Shown: piece by piece, positions 23,845-34,653 of the stretch
Position numbering within the stretch: the stretch's first letter is position 1
Layout: every line of letters begins with the position of its first letter
Origin: Pomphorhynchus laevis
Lineage: Eukaryota; Acanthocephala; Palaeacanthocephala; Echinorhynchida; Pomphorhynchidae
Assembly: GCA_012934845.2 (NCBI GenBank)
Contig: WNNJ02003839.1
Coordinates: 310,001-374,000 of the forward strand
Direction: 5' to 3'
DNA length: 64,000 bases
Made by a program: the position numbers and the translations under genes
Notes under the pieces: model-generated
Told to the model about the DNA's origin: nothing
Database searches by the model: none
The model's input: the letters and a program-made list of their open reading frames with translations, nothing else

Positions 23845-24890
23845 TCTATCCGACCGTTCTTTTCGCGTCTGTTCTAATTCATCATCTTCCCCTCCCATCC
23901 CTATTTTTTTGCGGGGTCCCACAAGGCCTAGTCCTAGGTCCCCTGCTGTTCTCTCTTCTGCTTGGCAAACTCTCTCCGCTTATCAAACCTTACTCCCTTA
24001 ACGTCATGCAATACGCCGATGACATCCTCATCTATGCTCATGCACCCGCACATCGCATACACAATATCGGCATTTCTGCCTCCAACTGTCTTTCTTCTAT
24101 CTAAAACGTCTCTCTAATCTTCATCTCGTTCTAAACCACGACAAGTCCAAAATAATGTACATCCTCCCCCGTAAACCAAACATATCTCCTCCCACTGTAT
24201 CTTTTGCCTCATCGATCCTCTTTATAGTTCACAATCTCACTTTCTTAGGCTTCCATTTCTATGATCACCTTTCCCTTAAACCCTTCGTCCGTGATAAGGT
24301 CCGCTCGTATAACTTAATTCTCCGTAACATCCGCCGTATCTGGCCCCCTTATCGACTTCCGTTCTTGTATGTCTCTTCTTTCATCGTTTCTTTTCCCAAA
24401 AATCGATTACTGCCTTAGCCTTTTCGTCAATTCTCCAAAATCCATAATCCTACCCCTACAACGAAAAATCACCACGGTTCGAGTGCTCTTTCGTCTCCGT
24501 CGCTTTGACCACACATCCACATATTTTGCCCAACTCTCCTGGCCCACCATCCACATCCGCATCAAACTCCGCTTTCTTCTCGTCTCATCGCTGTCGGATC
24601 CCCATCGTTCATCAACCTTCCTTTCTTAGACGACACTCGCCCCACCTCGCTATCGCTGCGTTCCCGTAATTGCATCTTACTCCACGTCCCCAATTACTCC
24701 AACAACTACGGTCTCCGATCCTTCCTCTCGCCGCCTCCCTCGCCTGGAATCAACTATCTCTCGACGCCCGCCGCGCTTCCTTCTTCATCACATTCAAACA
24801 CCTCTTTCGTTCACACCTTCTCGACACATGATTTACATTTTTGTTTTGTTGTGGTCATGTAATTGTGCGCCGGCACGCATTTGATACGTT
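23845..24890 (+). mobile_element. CR1/L2-like LINE, subfamily A, third copy
   Basis: 5'-truncated within RT. Frame 23814-24104 includes GVPQGLVLGPLLFSLLLGKL and MQYADDILIYAHAPAHRIHN, the best preserved YADD core of subfamily A here. Thumb (LTFLGFHFYDHLSLKPFVRD) and C-terminal blocks follow to the 3' palindrome at 24865-24876. A few frameshifts separate the pieces. Confidence 0.8.
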
Positions 24891-24959
24891 AAAATATGTC
24901 TTTTATATTTATAAGCTGATCAAACAATTGCCAAATTTTTGAAGCAATATTACGATGTT

Positions 24960-25900
24960 ATGATATACCTTTTCTTATTTGGTTTTGCCTTTCCTCCAAA
25001 TAATATGCGAGAAACTCTACCTCACTCCATATCATAGCTTTTTTAAAATTTTATCAGCAATTCAAATAATGATGGTTTAAATTTATTCAAAGATCTATTC
25101 AATTAGGCATGGAAGCCCTCACATATATTGTTTGTTCTATCATTAAGGTTGCTGTTGAGATCATAATCTCTACTAAAAACTGAATTATTTGAAACAAGCC
25201 ACGTATTACATACATAATTTAAAAGCTCCTCGATTCTTGAATATACTCTCGGAATTTTTCCATTTATTATTCTCGATCCTTATAACATACGAAAAATGGG
25301 TATTTGAGCAAGGGTACTAATTAATTAAAAGGCCAATTTAAAATCATAAATTCCATTAAAAAGTGTTCTTAATTCAAAGCTGTTCAGTTTCCTCATTAAA
25401 CTTTGTCCGAAGTGAAAAATTATCTACTGATAGAAGCCGTAGGTAATACTTCTTTGACTGCATTAAGCGCGTCTATTTCGAAATAAATTTGAGATTCAGA
25501 GGGAGAAATACTAATATATATGTTTTCTAATATCTCTAACAACTTTCTTAGTATATAAACATAAGCAGATCCCTACTTAGAGGATATAAAGATAAATACA
25601 AAAGGAAATAACTGACAATTTGCAACATCATGTGTTATATATAGTTGGTAAAAGTCGGGAGAAGATTTAAATGTGGCATCCATAAAAATACAGACAATTA
25701 AAACCTGAAAATCTTCTTATAATGTCAACATTATCCATGATCACTATATTGAGTATTTCATCAAAACCTTTATGCATTAGACAATTGACACCGTCTTGCC
25801 TCAAAAATCATTCTTCCTTAATACACGAAAAAATGTTTTTGGCCGATGAAGGATACAAAATTCTATTTGTTTCATATTTTTTATAACGGAAGGTATTAGT
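24960..25900 (-). pseudogene. MULE-family DNA transposase remnant
   Basis: Minus-strand frames show ATFKSSPDFYQLYITHDV and then FEIDALNAVKEVLPTASISR near 25500-25430, the MULE DGTF...Q...I and E/D-x-A-x-NAV-x-x-x-x-P motifs. Near 25150-25100, RTNNICEGFHA matches the R-TNN-x-x-E-x-x-H block of the same family. Many stops and frame changes are present, so it is long dead. No terminal inverted repeats were found. Confidence 0.6.
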
Positions 25901-25929
25901 AAGATACGTACATGCTTATTTGGCTTTTG

Positions 25930-26460
25930 ACAGAGGATAATCATATCTCGAGATATTTAATTTTTATTTTTTAGAAAAAAAATAAAAAATAAAAAATAAA
26001 AATGTGTAGTACATATTACGACCTTAAACATTAAATACCTCATCAATAGACAATTGTTCATAACATATAAAACGTATATCAAGAAAAAGTTTAAAAAATA
26101 AGATAAAAATTATTTCGAGATAAAACCATTTTTCGCTCAAGTTTTTCAATATGGACACAACGATTTTTTCATATTATTTGAATCAGCGAAGTCTAATATA
26201 CCAACAACAGTAATGAAAAAAATAAATCATTTTAATGAAATTTTTTAACTTAAAATAAGTTTTTAATGCCGTCTTAAAGTTTTTAAAGAGAGGTAAGCAA
26301 TTCACGAGCGAATTTCGCCCAAAGCATATTCGCCCGAAAAAGTCCATTCATCCTTTATTCTTTGCCCTTTCCTCCATACAATGTTTAATAGACGCCATTG
26401 TGACTGTATTTGCTGTGTATGATATTCTAGAAACTAGAAATAAAAAGTGTTCCTAATACA
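25930..26460. other. Unassigned AT-rich DNA
   Basis: May contain further MULE flank; nothing recognisable. Confidence 0.4.
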
Positions 26461-26499
26461 TCTTATTCCCAATTAAAAATAAGGAAATATTAATTTCAT

Positions 26500-26665
26500 G
26501 GTGGAATAGGAGTATGGGGAAAATAAAATGTGAGGATTGGGAAATGGGGAAGAGGGAAGGAGATATTTGGGAATGAGAAAGTTGAAGGGGTATTAAGGAA
26601 TGGGGAATAAAGGAAATGAGGGGAATGACGGACAATGGAAAGCGCTGGAATGTTACGGAAGGTGA
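26500..26665 (+). repeat. Polypurine, G-run-rich tract
   Basis: The plus strand is almost purely A/G with repeated GGGAAT/GGGG runs at short spacing, unlike anything else in the window. The opposite strand gives a Ser/Pro/Leu-rich frame that is likely spurious. It could form triplex or G-quadruplex structure; no role is known. Confidence 0.6.
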
Positions 26666-26744
26666 TAGTGAAAAATAATTCGTTGATAGCATAGACTTAA
26701 TTCGGTATACATAGCGTTACTTACTTTTCTGACTCATCTCGCGC

Positions 26745-27910
26745 GATCAAAAATTATGTAGTGTCATAGTTTCTCTTGATCTATCGTCTGCTTTTGGCAT
26801 CGTCGATCACTCGATTCTTCTCCATCGTCTTCGTCGTGATTATGGATTATGTTTACACACTGTAGCTTGGTTTTTCATATCTATCAAACCGTACTTTTCG
26901 CTTTTGTTCTAAGTATTCTCTCTCCTTTCCTTCTTCCATCCCGTCCGGTGTTCCAGAAGGCTCCGTATTAGGCCCTTTCCTTTTCTCTCTTTTTCTCAGT
27001 GATTTGTCTTCTATTTCCATACATTTAATTTTCATGTTATGCAATATGCTAATGACATTCTGGACTATGCTCACGCACCTGCTTATCGTATTTATGATCT
27101 TAGTGTTTCTGTTTCCGACTGTCTTGCCTCAATTTTCAATCATCTTGTTTCTCTTCGTCTTACACTGAATCCTAATAAATCAAAAATAACGCGGATCCTT
27201 CCTCGACGCTTCGGCGTAGAACCTCCCTCCGTATCATTAAATTCTACAATTCTTTCTATCGTTGATAATCTCGTTTTCCTAGGCTTCCATTTCGACATCA
27301 GACTTTCACTTAAACCTTTCGTTAGAGATAAAGTACGCCCATCTACCTTGATTCTCCGCAACCTCCGTCAAATTAGTAGATTGATCGATTTCCCTTGTAT
27401 GACTCTCATGTCTTCTCTCATTTTCTCAAGACTTGATTACTGTCTTAGTCTATTTTCCAACTCACATAAATCCACTCTTCTTCATTTACAATGCATAACA
27501 ACGAAGTTGACCAAGTTCTTCTCCGTCTTCGTCGTTTTGATCATACATCCCACCATCTTGCTTCTCCCGATTTGCCTTATTGATTGTTATATTCAAATTC
27601 GTCTTCTTTTCATTGCTTTTCGCCTTGTAACTTTTCCTACTCCTACATTTCTTAACCTTCCTTTTCTCGAAAATCTCGTCATGATTGCTGTTCTTTGCGT
27701 TCCCGTAATTCCCTTCTTTTACATGTCCCAAACTACTCTACCTCTTTTGGCTTCCGCTTCTTCGTTGTGGCTGCTCCTCTCTCGTGGAATCATCTGCACA
27801 TTAATATTCGCCAATCAACATCAATGCCGTGCTTCAAACGCCAAATTTAGTAGTCGTGTTAGTAGTCTTGTAAGCGTGCAGTTGATTTTGTTGCCATATT
27901 TTAACAACAA
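26745..27910 (+). mobile_element. CR1/L2-like LINE, subfamily B, copy 2 (plus)
   Basis: Begins in the palm (CSIVSFDLSSAF-like at 26755, then IVDHSILLHRLR) and continues into a long frame at 27039-27971 with MQYANDILDYAHAPAYRIYD, where YADD is changed to YAND, NLVFLGFHFDIRLSLKPFVR and LRQISRLID. The 3' end at about 27910 faces the 3' end of copy 3. The YAND change should abolish RT activity. Confidence 0.8.
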
Positions 27911-27924
27911 TAATAATTTATTTA

Positions 27925-28560
27925 AAGTTGCAAGTGCGTGCCAACCTCACGCTTACGAGTCCACTAACTAAAAAACAGCAAAAATCATATAGATAAATTT
28001 CTTAAATTGTTTAAATGATATCAGATTTGGCGTTCGAAACACGGCATTTAGGTTGATTGGCGTATATGAATGGGCAGATGATTCCACGAGAGAGGAACAG
28101 CCACAAGGAAGGAGCGAACTTAAAAGAGATAGAGTAGTTTGGGACATGTAAAAGAAGGGAATTACGGGAACGCAAAGAACAGTTATCATGACGAAAATTT
28201 TCGAGAAAAGGAAGGTTGAGAAATGAAGGAGTAGGAAAAGTTACAAGGCGAAAAGAAATGAAAAGAAGACGAATTTTAACATGAGAATAAATGGTAGGCA
28301 AATCGAGAAAAACAAGATTTTAAGATGTATGATCAAAACAACGAAGACGGAGAAGAATTCGGACGGCTGCGTTTACGATGCGTTGCAGTGGAAGAGTGGA
28401 TTTCGGTGAGTTGCAAAATAGAATAAGACAGTAATCAGGTCTGAAGAAAAGGAGAGAAGACATGATATTCATACAAGAAAAGAAATCGATAAATCTACAA
28501 ATTTGGCGGAGGTTGCGGATAATCAAGGTAGATGAGCTTACTAATCAAGATATATGAGCG
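27925..28560 (-). mobile_element. CR1/L2-like LINE, subfamily B, copy 3 (minus), tail to tail with copy 2
   Basis: Minus-strand frames give the C-terminal third of ORF2 (LRQICRFID thumb at 28500, FISFRLVTFPTPSFLNLPFL, LWLFLSRGIICP) down to the 3' hairpin GCGTG...CACGC at 27936-27952. It is separated from the 3' end of copy 2 by only about 15-30 bp, forming an inverted pair. Confidence 0.75.
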
Positions 28561-28563
28561 TGC

Positions 28564-28593
28564 TAGGTATATGAGCGTACTCATATACCTAGT
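28564..28593. repeat. 13-bp stem palindrome
   Basis: CTAGGTATATGAG, four bases, then its exact reverse complement. It lies at the 5' edge of the LINE copy, next to a partial repeat of the same motif. Confidence 0.6.
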
Positions 28594-28599
28594 AAACAC

Positions 28600-28957
28600 T
28601 CGAGATATGCATAAATAATATCAGCGATGCTGACACTCGAATTCACCTACTCAAAAAATATGTCGAACCTGGTAACGTTCAATTATATATAGCGAAATCC
28701 AAGATTAATGTAACTTATTTATTAAGGTAGTATCATTTACAGTGATTTTTGGAAAGATTATATCAAATTAGAATACTATGGTTACAACCACTTAACGATT
28801 AACTTTTCAAAAAATTTTGTGGATTCAATCTCGGGTACCAACGATTTATTAGCATGTGTACATATTATTCTAAATTTCCTGGATGTCATACTCAGCGAAT
28901 TTAGTCACAATAGCCTCCATTAAAATATTTTACTGGGGAAAGGGCATAAAATAAAAG
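28600..28957. other. Unassigned DNA
   Basis: No gene or repeat recognised. Confidence 0.4.
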
Positions 28958-29420
28958 ATGTACGGACCTTGATGCACGGATCTGCTTAGTAAACAATGGC
29001 TCAGGATTTCTTACGAAATGCGGCATTTATAAAAAATGATGTTGCTTGATAGACTAAATTTGATTCATTTACTGCTAAATAATATATGTAATATATAATG
29101 TATATAATGTATATATAATATATAATGGTGTTGCTTGATAGACCGAATTTCGATTCACGACTTTCAGTCTCCATGTCACTTCTAGACGACCACTTCAGCA
29201 TCGAAATGATGGAGTACCCGGGCAGCACTCATCAGTAGAATAAAGTACACACTGGTCGTTTCGGTTGCCTGTGTAACATTATTAATGAAGGCGTTTGCGA
29301 CACTTTTTAATTGACTGAGGCTTACGCTCTTTACCAGATCGAATTACTGTGCGGACCATTTTTAAATACTAGCCAGAGGTTATTGCTCAATTGTCGATGC
29401 ACTCGCTTGATCCTTAACTG
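28958..29420 (-). repeat. Copy of the 381-bp repeat
   Basis: Reverse-complement match to 901-1480 over about 350 bp, with an internal duplication of roughly 105 bp that includes a TATATAATG-type microsatellite (29080-29125). On the minus strand it follows the LINE ORF1 remnant at 29440-30201 without a gap. Confidence 0.7.
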
Positions 29421-29439
29421 TGACATTCTCGGTAATGCT

Positions 29440-30201
29440 TGCAAAAGCAACTAGTTCACCTGCACACGAACTAGCACTGCAATATATGTCTGACTCTCCA
29501 GAAGTAAGAGTTTCCACTGGATAGCCGAGCGCCACTTGACTACCCGAAAATTATGTACACATAGGTTGCTTTCGCCACTTTCTAGCCGTCGGATCACCTC
29601 ATCGAAAGCATCGTGTTTTCTCAAACAATCTGCATGAGATAAATCACAAAGTATACGAAAATCAGAACCTAACAATCTAAATGCATGCTTGAGTAGAAGT
29701 TAACATGATATTTTGAGTCAAGAACAACTTTTAAAAGCCTCAGTTTGACTGACAGTTAGTTTGCCCAGTCGAAAACCTTTCAGAACCTTTAAACGCTTAT
29801 CAACATCCACATCGCTCTGGAGAAAATTTTGGAAAACACATCGTGAAGATTAATATCGTCATCCAATCTACTTTCCGGATTGTTGCTGAGTTATTCTTTA
29901 ACACCGCTCACGATAACGTTTAATTCTCTTCGAGAGTTAAATTGTCTGGAACTAGATGCTTGTACTTATAGAGATTGAGCCTCAGAGGTAATTGATGGCC
30001 GTTGATGATTTGAGGGATTTACTTTATCTTGTCTTGTCGACTATTTTGAAGGCTAACTTCATGTCGTCGATTATTAACAGGCTTAACGATCATCTGACTT
30101 GCCTTCGTAAGATCCTTAATGTTCTCATTGTCATCTACAACAGGCACAGTGGTATTGTTTCTCGCAACTTGCTTTCTTCGAACCATATTTCTTAAAACCA
30201 A
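29440..30201 (-). mobile_element. CR1-like LINE ORF1 (RNA-binding protein) remnant
   Basis: Minus-strand pieces in several frames follow the order of a CR1-type ORF1: a basic N-terminal segment (MVLRNMVRRKQVARNN), ELNVIVSGVKE and DINLHDVFSKI (RRM-like start), RLKVLKGFRLGKL, then RILCDLSHADCLRKHDAFDE and RRLESGESNL...NFRVV (the C-terminal helical domain ending in GE-NL-x-x-x-x-x-VV). At least three frame changes. Assignment rests on pattern only. Confidence 0.45.
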
Positions 30202-30894
30202 GAAATTATATAATATACTAAATAGTTCCCTCAGGATGTTTCGTGCGATCTCTCAAAATGAATGAAAGATCGCCTGTTATTAAAATAAAACCCAGAAATA
30301 TTCAGGTTATCAACTATGGAAGAAGTTTAGAGTTTATTTAACGGAATAAGGCACTAATAAATTGTGCAAATTTCTGACACGAAGTTTTAATTTATTAATT
30401 TTAGGGGGTAATGCTACGAACATAGGTTTACAAAAGTATACAACAATAATTGACAGAAGCAAAATGTTGAACACTTTTAACATTGAAATAAGTTCCACCG
30501 CCATTAATGGATTAATTGATAGCAAACCAAACGGGAAAACGATTCTAACAAAGATAAGTTATCTTAGCAACTAAGATATGAGCCTTTGATTATTAAATGA
30601 GGAAAAATCTACGAAAATATTATAAATGATTTCATTTAAAGTGTGATATGGAGCAATCGGAGTCCTTCGTTGTACAACCTAAAAATTCGGAATCGTCAAG
30701 GTAGTCTGTTTAATTTCATGTAGACATTTGTGTTTACCCACATTAAGGTCTATCAATAATAGGTGGGATTTTCTTCGAGATTTCCTTACTTCATTTCCTT
30801 ATGAATTCTGACAAATTGTATGAACAAGATTCTTATATGTTAAAATGACTTTTTACAATCTAAATCAAGTAATTCATCTTAATATAGTAATCTA
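30202..30894. other. Unassigned DNA
   Basis: Both strands have a ~65-codon open frame at 30334-30574, but neither shows a known domain. The plus frame follows a good acceptor (TTAATTTTAG at about 30405) and could be a stray terminal exon; unsupported. Confidence 0.3.
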
Positions 30895-31318
30895 GATCAA
30901 CTATGGCCTCTCTACTTATTCACGTTCTTTCGCATTCAACAAACTATGGCCTCCGCTCTTTTATCATCGATGCTCCACTTGCCTGAAAATCTTTGCCAGC
31001 TTACGTCCGTTCTTTCTCGTCGCTTCCATCTTTAAACAACGTCTACGTTCATGCACAATGGCTCTTCCTCCACAATAAATCAAGAAATGCGTTCCCTCGA
31101 CATTGATCCAACTCACAATTCTATCATACCTCTGCAACGAACTTGTAAATATTTTTTCTTTTCCTCGACGTCTTACCACATTCCCCTATATACTTCCTTC
31201 AATTTCATTAACAAATTCATTTTACATTTATTTTGTTTTCTTATTTATTTTTAATTTTTCTTTAAAGTGGGCTTGGAAGCACGCATAGGCGATCATTTGT
31301 CATGATAAATAAATAAAT
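30895..31318 (+). mobile_element. CR1/L2-like LINE 3' end, third subfamily
   Basis: The plus frame reads NYGLRSFIIDAPLA followed by SLPAYVRSFSSLPSLN, the conserved C-terminal block of ORF2, and the copy ends in a short tandem (ATAA) tail at 31297-31315, typical of CR1/L2 3' ends. Confidence 0.6.
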
Positions 31319-31329
31319 CTAAGGCGATT

Positions 31330-33100
31330 TTCAATCACCCTAACAACATGAAAGAGAGCTAATATTTTAATGATATAAGTAACCTTTTTAAAAGAATCTA
31401 TTAAAATAGTTACAGGATAATGCATATCTTTGACAAATCCTTATTGTATCGATGGTAAATGTTAACAAAATCAGTCCGATACGCTTGTAAATATGATAGC
31501 ATTAGAAGAATAGTGTTGTCTATTTATGTGTGAAAAAGTAGAAATGCGTTGTATTAAGGAACACACTCCTGTATAGGATATCAAACCTGTAGAATTATTG
31601 GATATTTCAATGTTAAGGGGTACTTCCAATTCTATGAAATCGATATACTTTTAAGGCTCGCTTGGTGATTGGCTCTATGCTTTTTTATCTTGCTGTATAT
31701 GAGTGAACGTTATATTGCCATTGCTACAACTTAATTTGGTAATATACTGCAATACATCTGAATTACAATCATGATTGTTATCCTCGACATGATAAACCAG
31801 ATATCACTTTTCAATATCAATCCTATTGTCTGGTATATATCATATAGTTCGTGTCGTTTGAAAAAGCTCTTGTATTCTTATCCAAATACTGGCTGAGCTT
31901 ATGTATACATTATCCGTAGTTATAGTTGTGCTATTGCGATTTTAAAGTGGATATATCTTGCGAATAAATAGTAATTTAAAGACCATCTCATGTTTCTCAT
32001 ACATTAAAAACTTGTTTTCCCTATCATCTCGACCGTTCAAATCAAAGTTCTTTATTTATGCATTTACATTAAGTGTCAATGAACAGGCAAGAACAATAAC
32101 AGATCAAAAACCACAGAGCGTTTTCCCCCAAATAAAACGTTTGTCAAGATCTGATCCTTTTTCAATAAATTGTGAAATAAATTGTTAATTATCAATAAAC
32201 ATTAATTTGATTTGTGGTAAATCTGTAAAATTAGACACAAACAGGTCAACATGTCGAAATATTTGTATGCATATATCACGCTGTCTGTCACAACTCGAGA
32301 ACCCGGAACGTTCAGCCCGTTGATAGTAACAATTTCTCCATACCCTGTGTTAATTTTGATAGTTATTCTCTGGAGGAAAGATTTAAATCCCAGCTATATT
32401 TATTTAATTCAATGATAAATTTCTTGTCGATAAATAATGACTCCAATACGAATATAAACTGTTGTAGAATTTTTAACGTTCTCGTCTTATCGAAGTCATC
32501 ACATGGTCGGTTTCGATGACGTGATTTGAAGCATCGTAAAAAATGTATATCCTCTTTAAATTGTACTTCTTTTTCATAACGTGATCGAAAACAGTGAAGT
32601 ATCCATTTTTTAAATAGTAATTGTGCTAATATACCCTTTTCGCTATACTCGGCTTAGTTTGACCAACACCATGAATTTGTGTTTACAACACTATCTTATA
32701 TTCCAGAAGGTTTATTTAAGTATTCCAGTGAGTAAAACACACACAAATACAATGTACAAGAAACAATCGATAGCATTTATTTATCTTTAGATTAAATATC
32801 ATTCGTATTCTATTAGTTTAAATCCACTACATATTTGTACGGGTGTTTATCGTCCCAAGATCGCTGCGGTTTTTTTCGAATAATTTTCAATTTACTTTAA
32901 TATCAAGCAAAATAACGTTTTTTTTGTGCATCTTCGAAATCATTATATATTGCATTGATTGACTTTCCTGGTTAAATAAATCCGTGAATAGTAGTAATGC
33001 TGGATCTTCCTTAAATACGGTGGAAGCGTCGTTTTCATAAACTAACCATATTTTCAAATTAAGCAACCTCCAGTGAAAATTCTACTGTCACTAAGCTACG
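31330..33100. other. Decayed, unassigned DNA
   Basis: GC content is slightly above the AT-rich background and fragments of open frame occur on the minus strand, perhaps an older part of the element whose C-terminal domain lies at 33110-33470. Nothing can be named. Confidence 0.35.
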
Positions 33101-33109
33101 TACAAATTT

Positions 33110-33475
33110 GTCAGGGTTGGGTTTATTGGAGACCGTCGCTATTTCATTTATCTGTTCATTAAATAATTCTAAGTGTGACTTATTTAAGAGTTTAGCTCAC
33201 GCACCGTTGGTTTTTCAGCTGTTTTACTTGCAATTGCTTTTACTAGAATATTTCGCAAGTCCTCCTGTTGCTGCGATAACAATAGGACAGCATGAACAAT
33301 TCTCGATCTCACTGATTCGTTCTAAATACTTGGGATGCTTGCGTTGCTCGTGATATTCAAAACATCCTTCTACTGATTTCACATGATACGATTGAGCTAG
33401 ATTATTAAATATAATAGGACCGAGCTCAATCGTCCGCTCGGTCCTACTACCAAAAATACCATTACACATGGAGTG
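33110..33475 (-). mobile_element. Retroelement C-terminal nuclease-like domain, fossil fragment
   Basis: The minus frame FEYHEQRKHPKYLERISEIE...PIVIAATGG aligns with the plus-strand fragment at 46.2 kb (FDYNEAQKIAKYEERITNVE...PLVFSTSGG). The upstream IIFNNLAQSYHV likewise matches NIFSSHVQSYQN. It is therefore a second, more diverged copy of the same family, truncated at its start. Confidence 0.55.
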
Positions 33476-33479
33476 AATA

Positions 33480-34640
33480 TTTATATTTTATTTTGTGGTT
33501 GCTACTACGAATTGTGAATGCTCTTGAATAACGAGATAATAAGCATTGCATTAGCACGTTATGTATGATATTCGATCCTATCACAAAGGTCATTCACTCA
33601 AGGACCCATTTGCAAGTAACCCTAGTTCTTTAATTAAAATAAACTTAATAATAAATTAATAATAAATTAATTAATAATAGTACTGCCAGTATCCGTGGTC
33701 GCTTTAAAATCGAATTGATGAACTGGTTAAATAATAGTTCATTCTCTTGACTTTGTATCTTACATATTAATATACAAAAATATAAATATTTATCAAATAT
33801 ATATATCAAATTTTGTAGAGAATGGTTAGAACAATAAATATGTTGAGCCGATAACTTGATTACCCACGTCAAAATTTTTATCGCATGGATAATTGATATG
33901 TCACATCAACATATTAAGTGGAATGCAAATTTATTTCTTACAGTTTATAAGAATTTTTTACAGTTTATTTTTACAGTTTAGCAAATTTACAATTACTGAA
34001 AAGTAATTAGCTAAAATTAATAGCTAATTATAACTATTAACTAATTATATAAAATATAGCTAAATTTTACAGTTTAATTTTATTTTAGAAATATATTTTA
34101 ATTGAATTAAATTGATTATAAATTAATATTATAAAATTTAATATTTATATTTGCCCATCATGTTCAATGAAAGTAGCAACTATCATTGGGTTGTTATCAT
34201 CTCGTTTAAGTTATCCATAAGTTAGATGTATTATCCATTAATGTTTTAATACTCATAAATAGAGTGGTCTTCAATTTGAATTTTTCGATCTTGGTTTAAA
34301 GATTAAGCATTTTGATCTCACTTTATTATCAGTAATCAGAAACCTAAGCAGAGTTTCTTGGTAGAATTTCTGATTAGTGATCCGGGTTCCAGCAGTCCGG
34401 ATTTCTATGTGAAGATAAACTATTTCATATATTTGTCAAGCAAATATAAAGCATTACCACAAAAAAAGTTGAAGTAAAAGTTAACTGATTTGCATTTGAT
34501 GAATATTTTCGATGAATAGTATTTAAGATGATCTCTTTTCTTGCTACATTTGATACTTTTGTTATTTTTGTATTTTAAATTGTAGAATTTTCAAATTCTA
34601 TAATTTAACTTTTATTGAACTAACTTTTAGATTATAATTT
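33480..34640. other. AT-rich intergenic DNA upstream of PSMB3
   Basis: No gene seen. A sequence TGAACTAACTTTTAG ending at about 34630, 24 bp before the PSMB3 start codon, resembles a branch point plus splice acceptor and could be a trans-splice site; this is inference. Confidence 0.4.
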
Positions 34641-34653
34641 CTGAAGTGTAAAA

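Noticed and set aside
33645-33872. Minus-strand 75-codon frame
   Set aside because: AT-rich composition and Leu/Ile/Tyr/Asn bias as expected from random sequence.
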